From Rhyzopertha dominica (Eukaryota; Arthropoda; Insecta; Coleoptera; Bostrichidae): a DNA stretch of 64,000 nucleotides. The stretch lies in assembly GCA_025024175.1 (NCBI GenBank), contig QCXZ01000001.1, positions 2,976,001-3,040,000 on the forward strand, given 5' to 3'. The notes beneath the pieces are model-generated. The model had not been told where the DNA came from. It was given only the letters and a program-made list of their open reading frames with translations, and did no database searches. The position numbers were made by a program, and so were the translations under genes. Shown piece by piece: positions 1-11,419 of this stretch. Every line of letters begins with the position of its first letter. Position 1 is the stretch's first letter.

Positions 1-189
1 TAATCCATTTCCCAGATTTTAACATTTCATTTAGTAGAATTCTTTTTTATAAACTTTTCGCTCCATGGTATGATTTTCGTCGCTTCTGTCGCAAGTATTC
101 GAGTACTCTGATTTCGTCAACTAAATTGTTTTTAACTTTCAGTGCTAATATGATCGATGAAAATAAGCGCCTTCCTCGTGATAGAGGCA

Positions 190-330
190 CAAAACCTAAT
201 CTATAGAGACATCTCGCGAAGCATCGTCGAATCAGCGCACGCAACCTGCGCCTTGGTTAAGATATCTGCTGCCTGGTCCGGTTTTCTAACTTGTTTGAAA
301 GTGCCTCGCTGGGCGGTGTTGTAGGAATCT
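190..330 (-). mobile_element. Possible copia-type pol relic (RNase H tail)
   Basis: Read on the minus strand, this stretch gives RKPDQAADILTKA and then STMLREMSL before a stop. It resembles the C-terminal end of Ty1/copia polyproteins, where an ADILTK motif after the RNase H domain is followed by a short leucine/arginine-rich tail. Only some 45 residues are readable and no LTR, integrase or reverse transcriptase is visible nearby. If the call is right, this is a small decayed fragment. A chance match is quite possible. Confidence 0.3.
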
Positions 331-3300
331 GTTCCCTGGATGCACTACATCTATAATTGGTGGCAAAAGAGGGTGCCGTTTTGCTCTGTTTTGTATCAGA
401 ATATCGGAAATTGCATTTTGCGAGCGTGTTACGCAATTAGCGCTGTTCAAAGGGCTGGAAATGCGAGTAAGCGGCTTCTGCATTGGATAATTTAATTTCG
501 ACCATTGGTAGGCGCCCGTTTGTTAAGGAAATGTGAATTGTTGCTAATAAATTGTTAAAAGAAGCATTGTTTCTCTTATCTTTGATGAATTAATGATTAT
601 AATACGCATTTGTAATAAATTAACTAGTCTAGCACTGATGCACTAAAAGTTATGTCAGAAATGGGTCATGCTACTGAAAAATTAGACCTACAACTTGAGC
701 TACACGTAGCCGACGTTTCGGAATTATTTTTAGACCCACTCCTGGCAGAAAATAGCGTCTGCATTGGCAGTACAACATTATTCAGTTTAGCCACAGCTAA
801 CGATTTGTTTAATATCGCAAAATTTCCCGTGAAGTGTACCGTGAAAGCCGCAGTGCTGCCTCCATCTGGTTCTATTGAATAAGCGAAATAGGCAAAATCT
901 GAAAATGGGCGCCTTGTGTTGGTGTATTTTCAGTGCAAATACTTTGAAGTTTAGTGGACCATTAAAAAGTACTAAAAGTTTATAACAGTAAACAATTCGA
1001 GCGCAAATCCTGTTTCTAGGGTTCCGCTATAAATAATTGGCTTTCGGAAACACCGGGATAAAAATAGGTTAACCGAGCATGAGGAAGCACCATCACCATC
1101 ATCACCACCATCGCAATATTCACTCGTACATTCCTTTTGGAAAACACCACCGGAGGGTAAATATTGATCTTCGCCGCTATTTTCGTTCAACCAAATCATC
1201 GCTGGAATTATTTATTCTTGAAAAATCGATGAGCGCTCACGTGCCAGTGGCTAAGGAATTTTTCCATCTGTTACACTGAAATGCTTAACCAATAATTCTC
1301 GGTAGTCTTAGACTTTGTCGTTGTGCAAGATGAAGAAATAAGAATTGAAAAATTTTGAAACTTGGTACAACGGCTAATCCCTATTGTAGCATTTGAACTG
1401 AAAAATTCTCTAGCTGCTATAAAAGGCTTTCCGAAAGTATCGTGTACTTAGTTATGATTATAATTGGTCATCAAATTTGGTTAATTTTGCACTCACATGT
1501 ATTTCGAATCTCAAAGAAAACCGTTTACGTATAGTTTCTACACAAAAACTATATTAATTTCCCTTTACTATGGACGAACACTTAAAAGACATAGGTAAGC
1601 GATTTTTTTAAAAACAGCTATATCTTGATTGGTATAGTGTGCTTTGGAAGCAATAGAAATTGTCTTGCTGTCAAGACTTTTATAATGTGACAATATTACC
1701 ATAAGATGTCTAAATTTTAATTTTTGAAAGAAGAATTTTTAACAGACAGACCTGAATTACACGAGAACAATAATGAAAAGACAATGCCAGAATTTTAGCC
1801 AATGACAGTTTAATGTTTATTACCTAGTCCAAGAAGCAATAAAATTGTTTCTCTGCCCTTCAATAATGTACATTTTCATGTACTGTAGATTTAAATTAAT
1901 AGTTAACTAAATTTGTCGGGTAGTTATAACCATTTTGTAGATTATTATAAATACTAAACTAGAGTTAAATTACACATTAATAGCCCACTTGTTCACCTAA
2001 AATATGAAAACTTCCATTTATTTTCTGTATAACATTGAGATACAATAGCTAGAGAATATTTCCAATCAAATGGCACTATTTAAATTAGATATTATGGCCA
2101 AGTTCGAAATTGTACAATCTTTATTTCAAGAAAAAACTTTAGTTATAAGTTTTTGACATACTACCTTTACAAAGAAAAAATTGCATATTCCAGTTTTTCT
2201 TGCTGAGAAGGTTACGTACAATATTTAACAAAAGCATTGCTTTTGAACTAAGATAATAATAATTCTTAGTAGAAATCAGGTGTTCGTGGAAAACAACCAA
2301 AGAGCTGACAGTTTACTCATGAGCGTTGACAGTGTTGTGTTGCTCAAGTTTTTACCTCTTTTCACAAAATCTTCGAAATTCTACAATTTTCATATCTAAA
2401 GGTACACATTACGATAGAAAGCCGAGTATTATCTCGATAATTAACAACATAATCTACGAAAATAATATAGGATAACCACTTTTAAAGGATACTATGCAGA
2501 AATTAGGTGCAAGTGTATTATTTTTTTTATATTATAACAGTCTGCTAGCTCTCAAACTGCAATATCAATAATGCATTATTTTGGACACTAAAAAAAGTAC
2601 GAATCATTACTATATTAACAAAACCAGCTGCTCCCTTCGCTTGACGTTGAGATATAAGAAAAAATCTTACAAAACAATCAAATTCTACTTATGGTTCCGC
2701 CCCCCAGTTCTTCAAATTCTTAGTATTGAAACTTCATGAGATAGGAAATATATGTAAGGAAGAATACATCCTAGAATATATACAAAAAGAAAATCACCTA
2801 CTTTTTACAAAACAGCGTCACTCAATAATTGTTGCACCCATAATATTTGAAAATCGTCTTATTCGAATGCTAGTGATCGACATTTTAATGTAAGCTGTTT
2901 TGTACGCGCAAATTATTTGCTGCAATAATTAAAATTCGCGTAGGACAAAAAATTATCGAAGGTAAACCTCACAGTTAAATTTTTTATATTTCAAATAAGT
3001 GTGCATTTGTCTCTTAATATTCCATATTTTTTTAATGATGCTATCTTGTGAAAATGGGGTGGTACTCCTCCTATCCAGTACTTCTAGCATTGAATTTATT
3101 ATTTCGAATTCTATAAGCAATGGTTATATCTAAGTATATTTTGTTAATTGCATTTTTGTCAATAATAAGCAGTTATCCAGTAGCAGATTTTATCCCAAAA
3201 ATTTAAGGACACAATGCAATAGAAATTCGCCAGAAACTCCACAAAAATGTATTTTTAAGTGGACTTAATATGTGGGTTATAAGAAAAGAATCATCACAAT

Positions 3301-3789
3301 CCGGGTTCCACTAACAATTTACGTATAATTTAAACTGCTATACTGTTGAAGTTGCGGTTTGATGTTTCCAAGTCATGTTTAAATAAATCTCATCAATATG
3401 TCAAACAAACATTGCACTCATAAGGTGTCCTATTTCATAAAATAAGCTCAACTTCAAATAAAAGATCTGTTTTGCAGACGAATATATTTTTGTACAAATA
3501 TATCGTTCATCAGCAAAGTAGTAAATACACCTCAAGAGTTAACATTTCAGTATTTTTACCATTAAGCATTAAATGCTTAAGTTTTGATTTAGCAAACTAC
3601 GTTGCGTTGTTATTTTCTGAAATGCGTAATATTTTGTATTATGTTCCACTACAGTTTAAATAAAGAGCCATTGAATGAAACACTTTGGTTCAATAAAGTA
3701 AGCTTTAATGGCAGAAAGTTCGTAGATATTCATACCTATGTAGAATCTATTTTCTATACTAGAAACTAAAGAAACAAGACAAGTAAATA
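331..3789. other. Stretch with no recognised gene
   Basis: The sequence is AT-rich and full of stops. A 76-codon open frame at 652-882 (+) matches nothing I know and has no visible splice context. A short CAT/CAC run near 1088-1112 would encode histidines but looks like a simple repeat. Nothing else is supportable. Confidence 0.5.
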
Positions 3790-4700
3790 AGGCAAAGTAT
3801 ATGTTCGACAAACAGTCCAAAAGAGAGTGGCACATAACATGGAGACCAACATCGTCTTTAAAGGTATAACAAAAGCTTACGATAGTGTACCGTTTTTAAA
3901 ACTATGGACACATTGGAGGAAGTGCAGTGCAGAAGTTATATAGACATGACTACCAGAATAAAAGTCGGAAATGAATTCTCTAAGAAAATCCACGTCACCA
4001 AAGGCCTTAAACAAAAATGTTATATCGCCTCTGGGTTATTCAAAACATATATTTAAGGGGAGCACTTAAAAAATGGCGGAAAAATGTTCTAGTCTGGTAG
4101 TACCCATGGGAAACGACTGGCTCTATACACTCCATTTTGCTGACGACTAAGATAGATGTCGATTGCATGCTAGAAAGCTACATGAAGAATACGAAAAATG
4201 GGGTTTCAAAATTATCCCCTCAAAAATTAAATATCTGCCAATCGAAGGAACAGGTACAAATTAAACTGTACTCAACACCACAATATATAAGTACTTAGCA
4301 GTTAACATTACACAAAATGGACGAAATTAGAAGCAAAACCTAACAAACACATGCAGCTACGAGACAATTAAATAGCATCTTATGGAATAAAAACATAAGA
4401 AACCACAACAAAATTACAATAAACAAGACAATCATAAAAAGTATTGCAACCTATGGGAAATTAGTCGAAGAGAAAAACTAGATTTGAAGAAATGCAGATA
4501 TTCCAGAAGAGATGGACAACATCGAAATGGGAGAACAATGAGAGACAATAGATGATCAAAGATCGAAGCTGAATGCACGCCGCCAAACAGAAGAAAGCAA
4601 CAGGTAGACCTAAACTCACTTAGAAAGCTAACGTAAAAGAGGAAATGTATGATACAAAAGTACAAACATGTGTCAAAGAGGAAAAAATGCAAATTCACGT
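3790..4700 (+). mobile_element. Decayed RTE-like LINE fragment (reverse transcriptase)
   Basis: Pieces of a non-LTR reverse transcriptase can be read on the plus strand through several frameshifts and stops. They are FKGITKAYDSVP (RT motif A region, Asp retained) near 3858, HFADD (the YADD-type catalytic box, Y replaced by F) near 4133, then LHEEYEKWGF and IYKYLAVNI, which fit the RT thumb of RTE-like elements. The fragment is truncated at both ends and cannot be active. The clade is inferred from motif style only. Confidence 0.55.
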
Positions 4701-6149
4701 TGTTTTGATCAGAATAGTCTGAAGTAACTTTGGGTACATGTGGTCGCGCACTGTTTTGTTGAAAAAGTAGATAGAGAAGGTTTCTGAGGGCAGGTAAAAC
4801 GCGCGGTTCCACTTTTCGACTAAAATTGATAATCTAGATTCGCCGCTGAAGGCAATCGCCGTTTATACACTTCTCCAATCGGCTACCCCGATATTAATCA
4901 GTGAAGAAAAGACAGGAAATGATGGCGATATGGGAACAAGCCAGAAGTTATGCGGAGAAGGGTTTTCATGTTTCCAAAACCAGTGCATCAGTCACACTAA
5001 AAAGACCAGATATTCGAATGGATGTTCTTTCTTCTATGTCAGTGAATATATTTTGGTACCAGTGATTTCAGTACCCTTAAATAAAAGAAGACCCATGGGC
5101 TTTTTTTAAACTTTGACTAATAAAAAAGTCACTACTGAACTTAAAGCCACCGTAGTGTTAAAAGTACGAGTAAATAAGTTAAAACTTCTTCTACTGTATT
5201 ACATAGCGTACAGGTTTCTTTAGTGGTACTCATACTGACATGAATACCGCATATCTGATGCTATTTTTGATAAGAAAAGGACCTTCAGGAATAGTTTTAT
5301 CAACTACTTCCTACAGGTTATTTTCATAAAAACTAAACTATGTTTATGTTTCTATTACTAGATTGTTATCAATTGTAAGACAGCTAACAGAGACCAGCAC
5401 GTAGCAATGGAGCATTGCGCATATAATGTTTCATTTGTCAGGGATGACGTACAGAACCCACGTACTTTCAAATTTAATGTAATATTCAAAGTTGGGAGCC
5501 TTGCGCGTAGGTCCCTGGTCATTGACATTAATTATTTAACGGTCTATTTCTGGTCGACACCAAAAATAACGTGCCTTCTTTCAATGCATCATATCCGTAA
5601 GTTCGAAAGCGTAAAAGACAAATTTTATAGATATACGCCCGAGCAACTCTGCGCATTGTTCTCGGAACTTATTTTGGAACTGAGCTTTGCATTTGGCAAC
5701 ACGCAATACAAGTCTGGCGAAAAGATTTATTAGGGTTGTTACTTTGGCAAGGCTTCTCGCGTCTAGGCATTAAAAATGAAACAGAAATGCTTAGCTTACG
5801 TCAAACGAATCCGCTAAATATGTTTTATGAATGGGAGCCCGGGTTCGACCGTCATTTGAATTTCAAAGTGCAGAGTGATTTCGGGAATGCAGGTTACGAG
5901 CTAGTGATGACGGCATAGCCGTGGGTCGTAATTATTGCAACAGCTGGGCGAATAACGTGGAAACCTAAACAGTTTTCAATTCCATAATGATGCATTCAAT
6001 GTTACATATGTGTTAGAAGCGTCTGTTCACCCAAAAGCTTTTTTAAACAGACCATGACATTTTTTCATTATTAAAATAAGCGCAGTGCCTTCGACGGGAT
6101 TTCCGAAAATTATATTAGTTTTTAACAGACCGTAACGCCAAACAGATTT
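4701..6149. other. Stretch with no recognised gene; one unexplained open frame
   Basis: A 108-codon frame opens at 5407 and closes at 5733 (+), followed 3 bases later by a 60-codon frame (5736-5918). The translations match no family I recognise. They could be remnants of an unrecognised transposon. No splice sites or promoter link them to a host gene. Confidence 0.35.
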
Positions 6150-7440
6150 ACTGACTATGATTGATTGAACCAGCGTACGGTCAGCATTTCTGCCACTCCC
6201 GGATATACCGCCGGGCCGGCCGACTACCCTGGGTTAGAGGGGTACATGCTGATTGCTAGCAGTGCGACTGCCTTTTTGAACGTTTTCTTGGTGTTGCTGG
6301 CATCATTGGTCCATTTCAGAGTCACTGGTTTCTGGTATGTCATATAACCTGAGGGATTGTTCCTTGATTAATTTCTTGTCCTGTGTCATTTCTATCCATT
6401 GTTCTTAATTCTTCCCTGATTTCTGAATTATTCTTTCTATAGTTGTTTTCCATGTATAGCACGGTCTACCTTTTTTTAATTTGTCTCCGCTTAGCTCCCA
6501 GGCCTTTCTTAGTATGTGGTCTACTTCTCTCTTTTGAATGTGTCCCCACTATTTCATTACGTATGTCTCTATTCTCTTAATGATCGTTCTGCCACCTAGA
6601 AGATCTGCTGTTTTTTTCCTCGTTTTCGTTTATTGCCTTAGCTAGAAGTTGTACAATACCTTTCTCTGCCTTTCTCAAGCTTTTCCTATTTGCCTTTGTT
6701 GTTGCGGCATTTTTTACACCATACGTCATGTGCAATTTTGATTCTTTCTCTAACCGTCTCTCTGCGGCTAAGATGGCTGGTTACGTACGTACCTAGATAT
6801 TTCATTTTGTTTGTTGTTCTCAAAATCCGGTTTCCTGTCTTGAACTTTGTGCCCGTTTCTAGGATTGTTCTGCTGGAAGGATCTCTTATCATGATGTTGC
6901 CTTTCGTGTAGTTTATTGTTAGTCCATTTTTGTGGAGTTCGTGTTCTGCATTTTCTAAGAATTCTGTCAACTCATTTTCGTTCCCCGCGATTATTATTAG
7001 GTCATCCGCATATGCAAGGACTATAGGTAGTGCTATTTCATTCTCCTGCTTGTTAAGATTTTTCATTTTAGTTATGGTTTTTTGGAGAGCTTCATCTAGT
7101 GCGATTGTGAAAATACGAGGGGATATTGGACATCCCTGTTTCACGCCTCTGTTTTTCTGTTTCGTTGGTGTTGTCCGAACCACTGCACTGTAGTATTTTC
7201 GTGTAGGCAAGCTTTTATTATTCTGTTGATTAAATAGTGAGGGATCCCTTTGTCCCTTAGAATTTGTGGCACTACCTCATGGTTTATCGCATCAAAAGCT
7301 TTCTGTAGATCTATGGCTATCACCAGTATTCTAGCGCCTTCCCTCCATTTCTCCTCTAGTATTCTTCTCACTGTAAACATGTGGTCATCAGTTGACCTGA
7401 ACAGATTTACTGGCACATCTGGACTATAAGGGGGATCATC
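6150..7440 (-). mobile_element. RTE-like LINE, 5'-truncated, frameshifted
   Basis: The minus strand encodes the reverse transcriptase of a non-LTR element. From 7416 down to 7141 it reads VIAIDLQKAFDAINHE (motif A). After a frameshift, 7210-6686 gives GVKQGCPISPRIFTIALDEA (motif B) and LAYADDLIIIAG (catalytic YADD at 7001-7012), then KMKYLGTYV of the thumb. Below 6690 the C-terminal tail is broken by stops but readable (WGHIQKREVDHILRKAW). The low-coordinate end, near 6150-6170, carries short TGAT-like repeats that suit a LINE 3' tail. The endonuclease half is absent and two or more disruptions make it non-functional. Its sequence differs clearly from the LINE inside the Ca-beta gene. Confidence 0.78.
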
Positions 7441-7499
7441 TATTTGATGAAAGCCACAGTTTAAGATAGAAACCTCTTAGACGTTGTCTCTGGTTAACT

Positions 7500-7755
7500 T
7501 AACTCCCTCTCTTTTTTCACGTTTATTATCGCAAAGCTGCATAGTATGCACCATTCACTGTGGTGTTACTATCTTTAAAGTCTATCAAAATAATCCCCTC
7601 ACAACCCCAAAATATTGTAGCCATTAACTTTTTAGTTCACTGGCAAACTCTGAATTTTCTTGGAAATGCTTCTCCTTATGCATCCATCGATTCCTTTTTT
7701 GATAGAGGAGCGTAGTATAGGGCTGTAGCTTCATCTTCTGTTACAATGGTCTTTA
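7500..7755 (-). mobile_element. Mariner transposase relic
   Basis: The minus strand reads TIVTEDEATALYYAPLSKKE and, after stops, MATIFWGCEGIILIDF and NGAYYAAL. These match in order the central block of mariner transposases (VT.DETW, KVMATVFWD.GIILIDYL, YY..L). The tryptophan after DE is lost and several stops interrupt the frame. No terminal repeats are visible. It is a short dead scrap next to the RTE-like fragment. Confidence 0.5.
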
Positions 7756-9285
7756 ACGTAACCTGGTCCACGGAGTATTGAAAAACATCGTACAAATTAT
7801 ACACGTCAATTAATGCATTGACTTACATTTGTCCATATTCCACTATAAACTAATTTACTCATGTTTAAAAACTACCGATCGTCAATTCTAAGCTTAAAAT
7901 TCACGTGTTTGTGGTTACGATATATTGAACAGGTAGATAAACCGCCACGGATAAAATTGGTGGCAGATTTAAAAACTGAATATTCACATTCAAATTCGCA
8001 AATGCTTAAAACTTTATTTTACTCTGTTCCCATTTTTAGCACTCAACTTTTAGTAAGAAAAACGCGACGTATTTTTACTGAAATCGATGGATCGCCGATC
8101 GCTTTCGCCGCAGTCCCCTGTATAATACACATTTTCAATCAACTATACAAGCGATGAAAGCCCAACCATGCAGCAAACACTCATGTAGGTCATCAGGCAT
8201 TTGAGGCTAAAACCGAACATATGATTGAATGAATTCATCCAGCTTTGATGTCAATCGCTTTAGTGCAAATTGTATCAAGGGTGTATTTTCGTAGTTTGCA
8301 TCATTGTTTAACCTCTGTTCGCGGGAAGCGTGCACCATAAAACGGAATTTTCGAGAGAAATATTTGAATATATTTGGGTCAAATGAAATTTTTAAGTGTG
8401 ACAAATGGAGCAACAACAACTAGCTTCGCAGACTCGAATAAAACATGATATGTATTATTAAATGAAACATTGTCGCTTTTCATATAATTTTTGTTTCATT
8501 TTAATTTGCATTAAACTCGTTCCGTAGTAAGCGTTGGTGACTTTGGCAACGTTCTAATCTTCTTCCGCATTTCTGTTTGAAATATTTAATTGTAACAAAT
8601 TATAAGAATTAAGAAAAACGTCTGGCGCTTTAAGTAGGACTGATGGCATGGGGACGGCTTTCTGAACTGGAAATATGCCAATTATTTTTCTGCCTTTATG
8701 GCGCCATTCCAGACGCCAACATTTTCCTTTGGTGGACTAACCTACATAATACGCTTTATGAAATTTTCACTTTTTCACTACTTCATTATTACTTGTTAAA
8801 GTAAAGATTCATTGGAATATCACGTTATGCCTGAATTAAGTACTCATCAAAAGTGATAAAGTAGAAAAAAATAAGTCTCGGCCATGTTTCTGACAGTACT
8901 ATTACATAATTTTCGCATATTGAGGCATTTGGATAGAATTGCTTTTGTCAAATGACAAAACAACTTCAAATTATGTCAAATAACATAATTCTCAAAGATA
9001 ACCGTTCGCCAAAATACCTATGTATCTAACGTACAAGAAATATCTGGAATTCACCAATAACAAGTTACAAAGCAGAAACTTGATCAACTGGATCACTTTA
9101 GGTCAAAATCCACCGATTTCAGACCAGAAATTCTGACTTTAACTTCAATATTTATGCCTCGTCATCAAATCGTAAGTTCCTGCGCCAGGCTTGTTTTGCT
9201 TTCATTTGTTTTAAACTGAAGTTTGACACATGTGATAAGGTGTATTCAGTGCAGTAATAACGTGTTCATTGATAAAACTGGAATA
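7756..9285. other. Stretch with no recognised gene
   Basis: Open frames of 98 codons (7861-8157, +) and 70 codons (8207-8419, -) are present but their translations match nothing known to me. A short palindrome, TTGTCAAATGACAA, lies near 8946. The left inverted repeat of the Tc1-like element that starts at 9286 may lie around 9080-9110, where a motif weakly resembles the reverse complement of 10500-10530; I could not fix it. Confidence 0.35.
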
Positions 9286-10260
9286 TGGAGCGTCAACATT
9301 TGACTAGGGATGAAATGTTACGTGCTGTTGGACTGTTAGAGGGTGGCTGTGCTCAAACTCAAGTTGTGACTGCATTTGCCACTTCAAAGAGCGTAATCTG
9401 TAGACATTGGCGAAGGTACTAAGAAACAGGTGATGTGGCCGAAAGGCACACAGGTCCTAGACGCGTTACAACACCAGCCCAGGACCGGAACATTATTGTT
9501 GAGGCCGGGCGTCATCCAGAAACTACGGCAAGGGAGATTGTTTCTCATTTCCAGAACTTAGATGGGGTCGCAGTTTCAGACCAAACTGTCAGAAACCGTC
9601 TACGTGAAGCAGGTCTATACAGTCGTCGTCCAATTACAGTCCCTGCATTACGTAGGGGCAATCGCGACCGTCGTTTACAATGGACCCAAGAACATGTGAA
9701 TTGGATTGAACCACAGTGGGGTAATGTTCTCTTCACGGATGAGTCTAGGTTTGGGTTTCGGCCAGATAGCAGAAGGGTAAGGGTTTGGCGTGGAAATGGT
9801 GAATTAGAGAGGATCAGGCACTTTCAGGAGGCCCATACGTACAGAGGATTTGTCATGGTTTGGGGCGGTATTCTCCACCATAAAACAAACCTTGTTTGCA
9901 TCGACAGAACAGTGACTTAGGATCGATACATTGAGCCGGGCCAGATTTACTGTATATGCATGACAATGCACGGCACATATTGGTCAGAGAGTAACCAACT
10001 GGTTGGCTGATAAACAGATTCGTGTGCTTCTATGCCCTCCTCAATCGCCAGACATGAATCCTATTGATCATGTGTGGGACATGCTTCAAAGAAGGTTAAT
10101 ACTATGTATGCCGAATATCCATAACCGTGCTGATTTTGAAAACCTCTTGGGGGATCAATGGAATTTGATTGCACAAGAAGCTATTGATCGATGCATTTTG
10201 AGCATGCCTAGGAGATGTCAGGCCATTATTAATTCTCGAGGTGGTAACACAGCGTACTAG
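9286..10260 (+). pseudogene. Broken Tc1-like transposase gene
   Basis: The frame starts at ATG 9286 (MERQHLTRDEMLRAVGLLEG) with a helix-turn-helix region. It is stopped by TAA at 9420-9422 and resumes in frame as ETGDVAERHTGPRR. The first catalytic Asp is in VLFTDESRFGF (about 9722-9754). A stop at 9918, a short internal deletion near 9940 and a frameshift after HDNAR (about 9959) break the middle. The last part, 10003-10260, reads PPQSPDMNPIDHVWDMLQRR. The third catalytic residue position holds Asp (NPID) where many Tc1-like enzymes have Glu, and spacing from the second Asp is about 34 residues allowing for the indel. At least three lesions make this copy inactive. Terminal repeats are not clear. 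Confidence 0.85.
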
Positions 10261-10649
10261 GCTCACTAAGAATTGAAGAAAACTCTGTATTTTTTAATTT
10301 TGTTGTGTTTGTGCGTTGTAATTGATTATTATAAAACGTATCTTTCGTAAAATTTTAGTACATTTGTAGTTAATTACCAATAAAATTTCTAATTCTTGTC
10401 TAATTCTTTATACAATCTTTCGGCTGTTATTGCAAGTTGCAGTTTCAAGTATTGTTAACACTAGACTAGGTCCAAATTCAATGAAAACCCAGAAAAATTG
10501 TAAGCTCCTTAGATCCTTTTGAGCAGTGTATTTTCAAATGGGATGGTAGATGTTGTTGGGGGTGTGCATTTAAGAGAACACCTGTCCTGCAATTTTCTTC
10601 GACCCTTAAAAGTTTTAATTCTTTAGCAGTAGCCCTTTATGGACAACCT
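10261..10649. other. Flank of the Tc1-like element
   Basis: This AT-rich stretch probably includes the 3' non-coding part of the Tc1-like element. The motif CTCCTTAGATCCTTTTGAGC (10504-10523) is a candidate right terminal repeat. No gene is seen. Confidence 0.3.
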
Positions 10650-11365
10650 TCCAGCAACTAAGTAGTGTCGATTACGACCCAGCCATTGAGACATCACCTG
10701 TTTACAGTCTGGACTGACCTCCAGCCCAGCCTTCGACCTCATTATTTTGCGCGATTTAGTGCGTCTCCTCGCCAGGGTTTTTCCAGCACGCCACCGGCAC
10801 CGACGTGGGGTGAAAACCCGCATCAGCCCTTCGTGGAGTCGCCTTTCCGAATCGATACTTGCGCGTGCGTCGACGTCCAACCCCACCTCTGTTGGTGTGT
10901 GTACACTCCGTCGGTGAAAATCCTCGACCTCGTGAGGCGTCGCGATGCTAAACAAGAAAATTGCGTTTCGATTGTACCTCACCTGGTGGCGATCGTTGGC
11001 GTTATTGCGATGATTTCTATGCGAAACATCGCAAATCCATTCAGAAATGCGGCATGTCCGGCTGCTGTGATGGTGGTTACATCATTTTGCGATTGTAGTG
11101 CGGACTAATCGGGATCGGACGCTTATAGCCTGTTTGTTTTTGCGGTGGTGTTTTCGTTGCTTTTGGATAAATTGGGCGGTTTGCGCCGGACGTGGTCTTT
11201 AGTGCCGCAGTACGTCCACATATCCGCACTCTTTAACCGCTTTCCGTTGCTAAGCAATAATTAGTTACGCAATGTTTGGTGTTTTTCTCCCAGTCACCGG
11301 GACGGACTCGTTTTGACTGAAACTGCCTTTGGGCACATTGCTTTGTGCTAGGGTCATGTCGCAAT
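10650..11365 (+). promoter_or_regulatory. Ca-beta: GC-rich probable promoter and 5'UTR of Ca-beta
   Basis: Base composition shifts abruptly here to GC-rich, CpG-containing sequence, against an AT-rich background on both sides. It ends at the proposed first coding exon of the calcium channel beta subunit. A 147-codon frame (10665-11108, +) and a 119-codon frame on the other strand are open, but neither resembles a known protein. Long frames are expected by chance in GC-rich DNA. A short upstream frame, ATG 11356 to TAG 11380-11382 (8 codons), overlaps the main ATG at 11366 in another frame and could lower translation. No TATA box or initiator could be assigned. The role is inferred from position and composition. 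Confidence 0.45.
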
Positions 11366-11419
11366 ATGATAAGTTACAATAGTTATAATAATCAGGGATA
11401 CAATAAACTATTTACTCAG
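11366..11419 (+). CDS. Ca-beta: Ca-beta first coding exon (proposed)
   Basis: ATG 11366 opens [18 protein letters not shown] and ends at a consensus donor, CAG|GTAAGG, in phase 0. That is exactly the phase needed by the next exon, which begins [10 protein letters not shown] short isoform-specific N-terminus joined at (Q)GSADS is typical of the family. The exon lies at the edge of a GC-rich patch. Upstream alternative first exons are possible but none was found. Confidence 0.65.

Noticed and set aside
652..882. 76-codon frame as a host gene
   Set aside because: No family match, no splice context and an isolated position; it is within chance length.
1079..1279. Frame with eight histidines as a protein gene or tag-like sequence
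   Set aside because: The run is a simple CAT/CAC repeat in a 66-codon frame without other coding signs.
1570..1595. ATGGACGAACAC... followed by GGTAAGC as a first coding exon
   Set aside because: It would end in phase 1, which does not fit Ca-beta exon 2 (phase 0), and there is no other support.
5836..5852. GGGTTCGACC as a tRNA or SINE B box
   Set aside because: No A box at the right distance and no cloverleaf could be drawn.
10665..11108. 147-codon plus-strand frame in the GC-rich patch as a gene
   Set aside because: No recognisable domain, an equally long frame on the other strand, and GC-rich sequence lengthens frames by chance. It is better read as promoter or 5'UTR.
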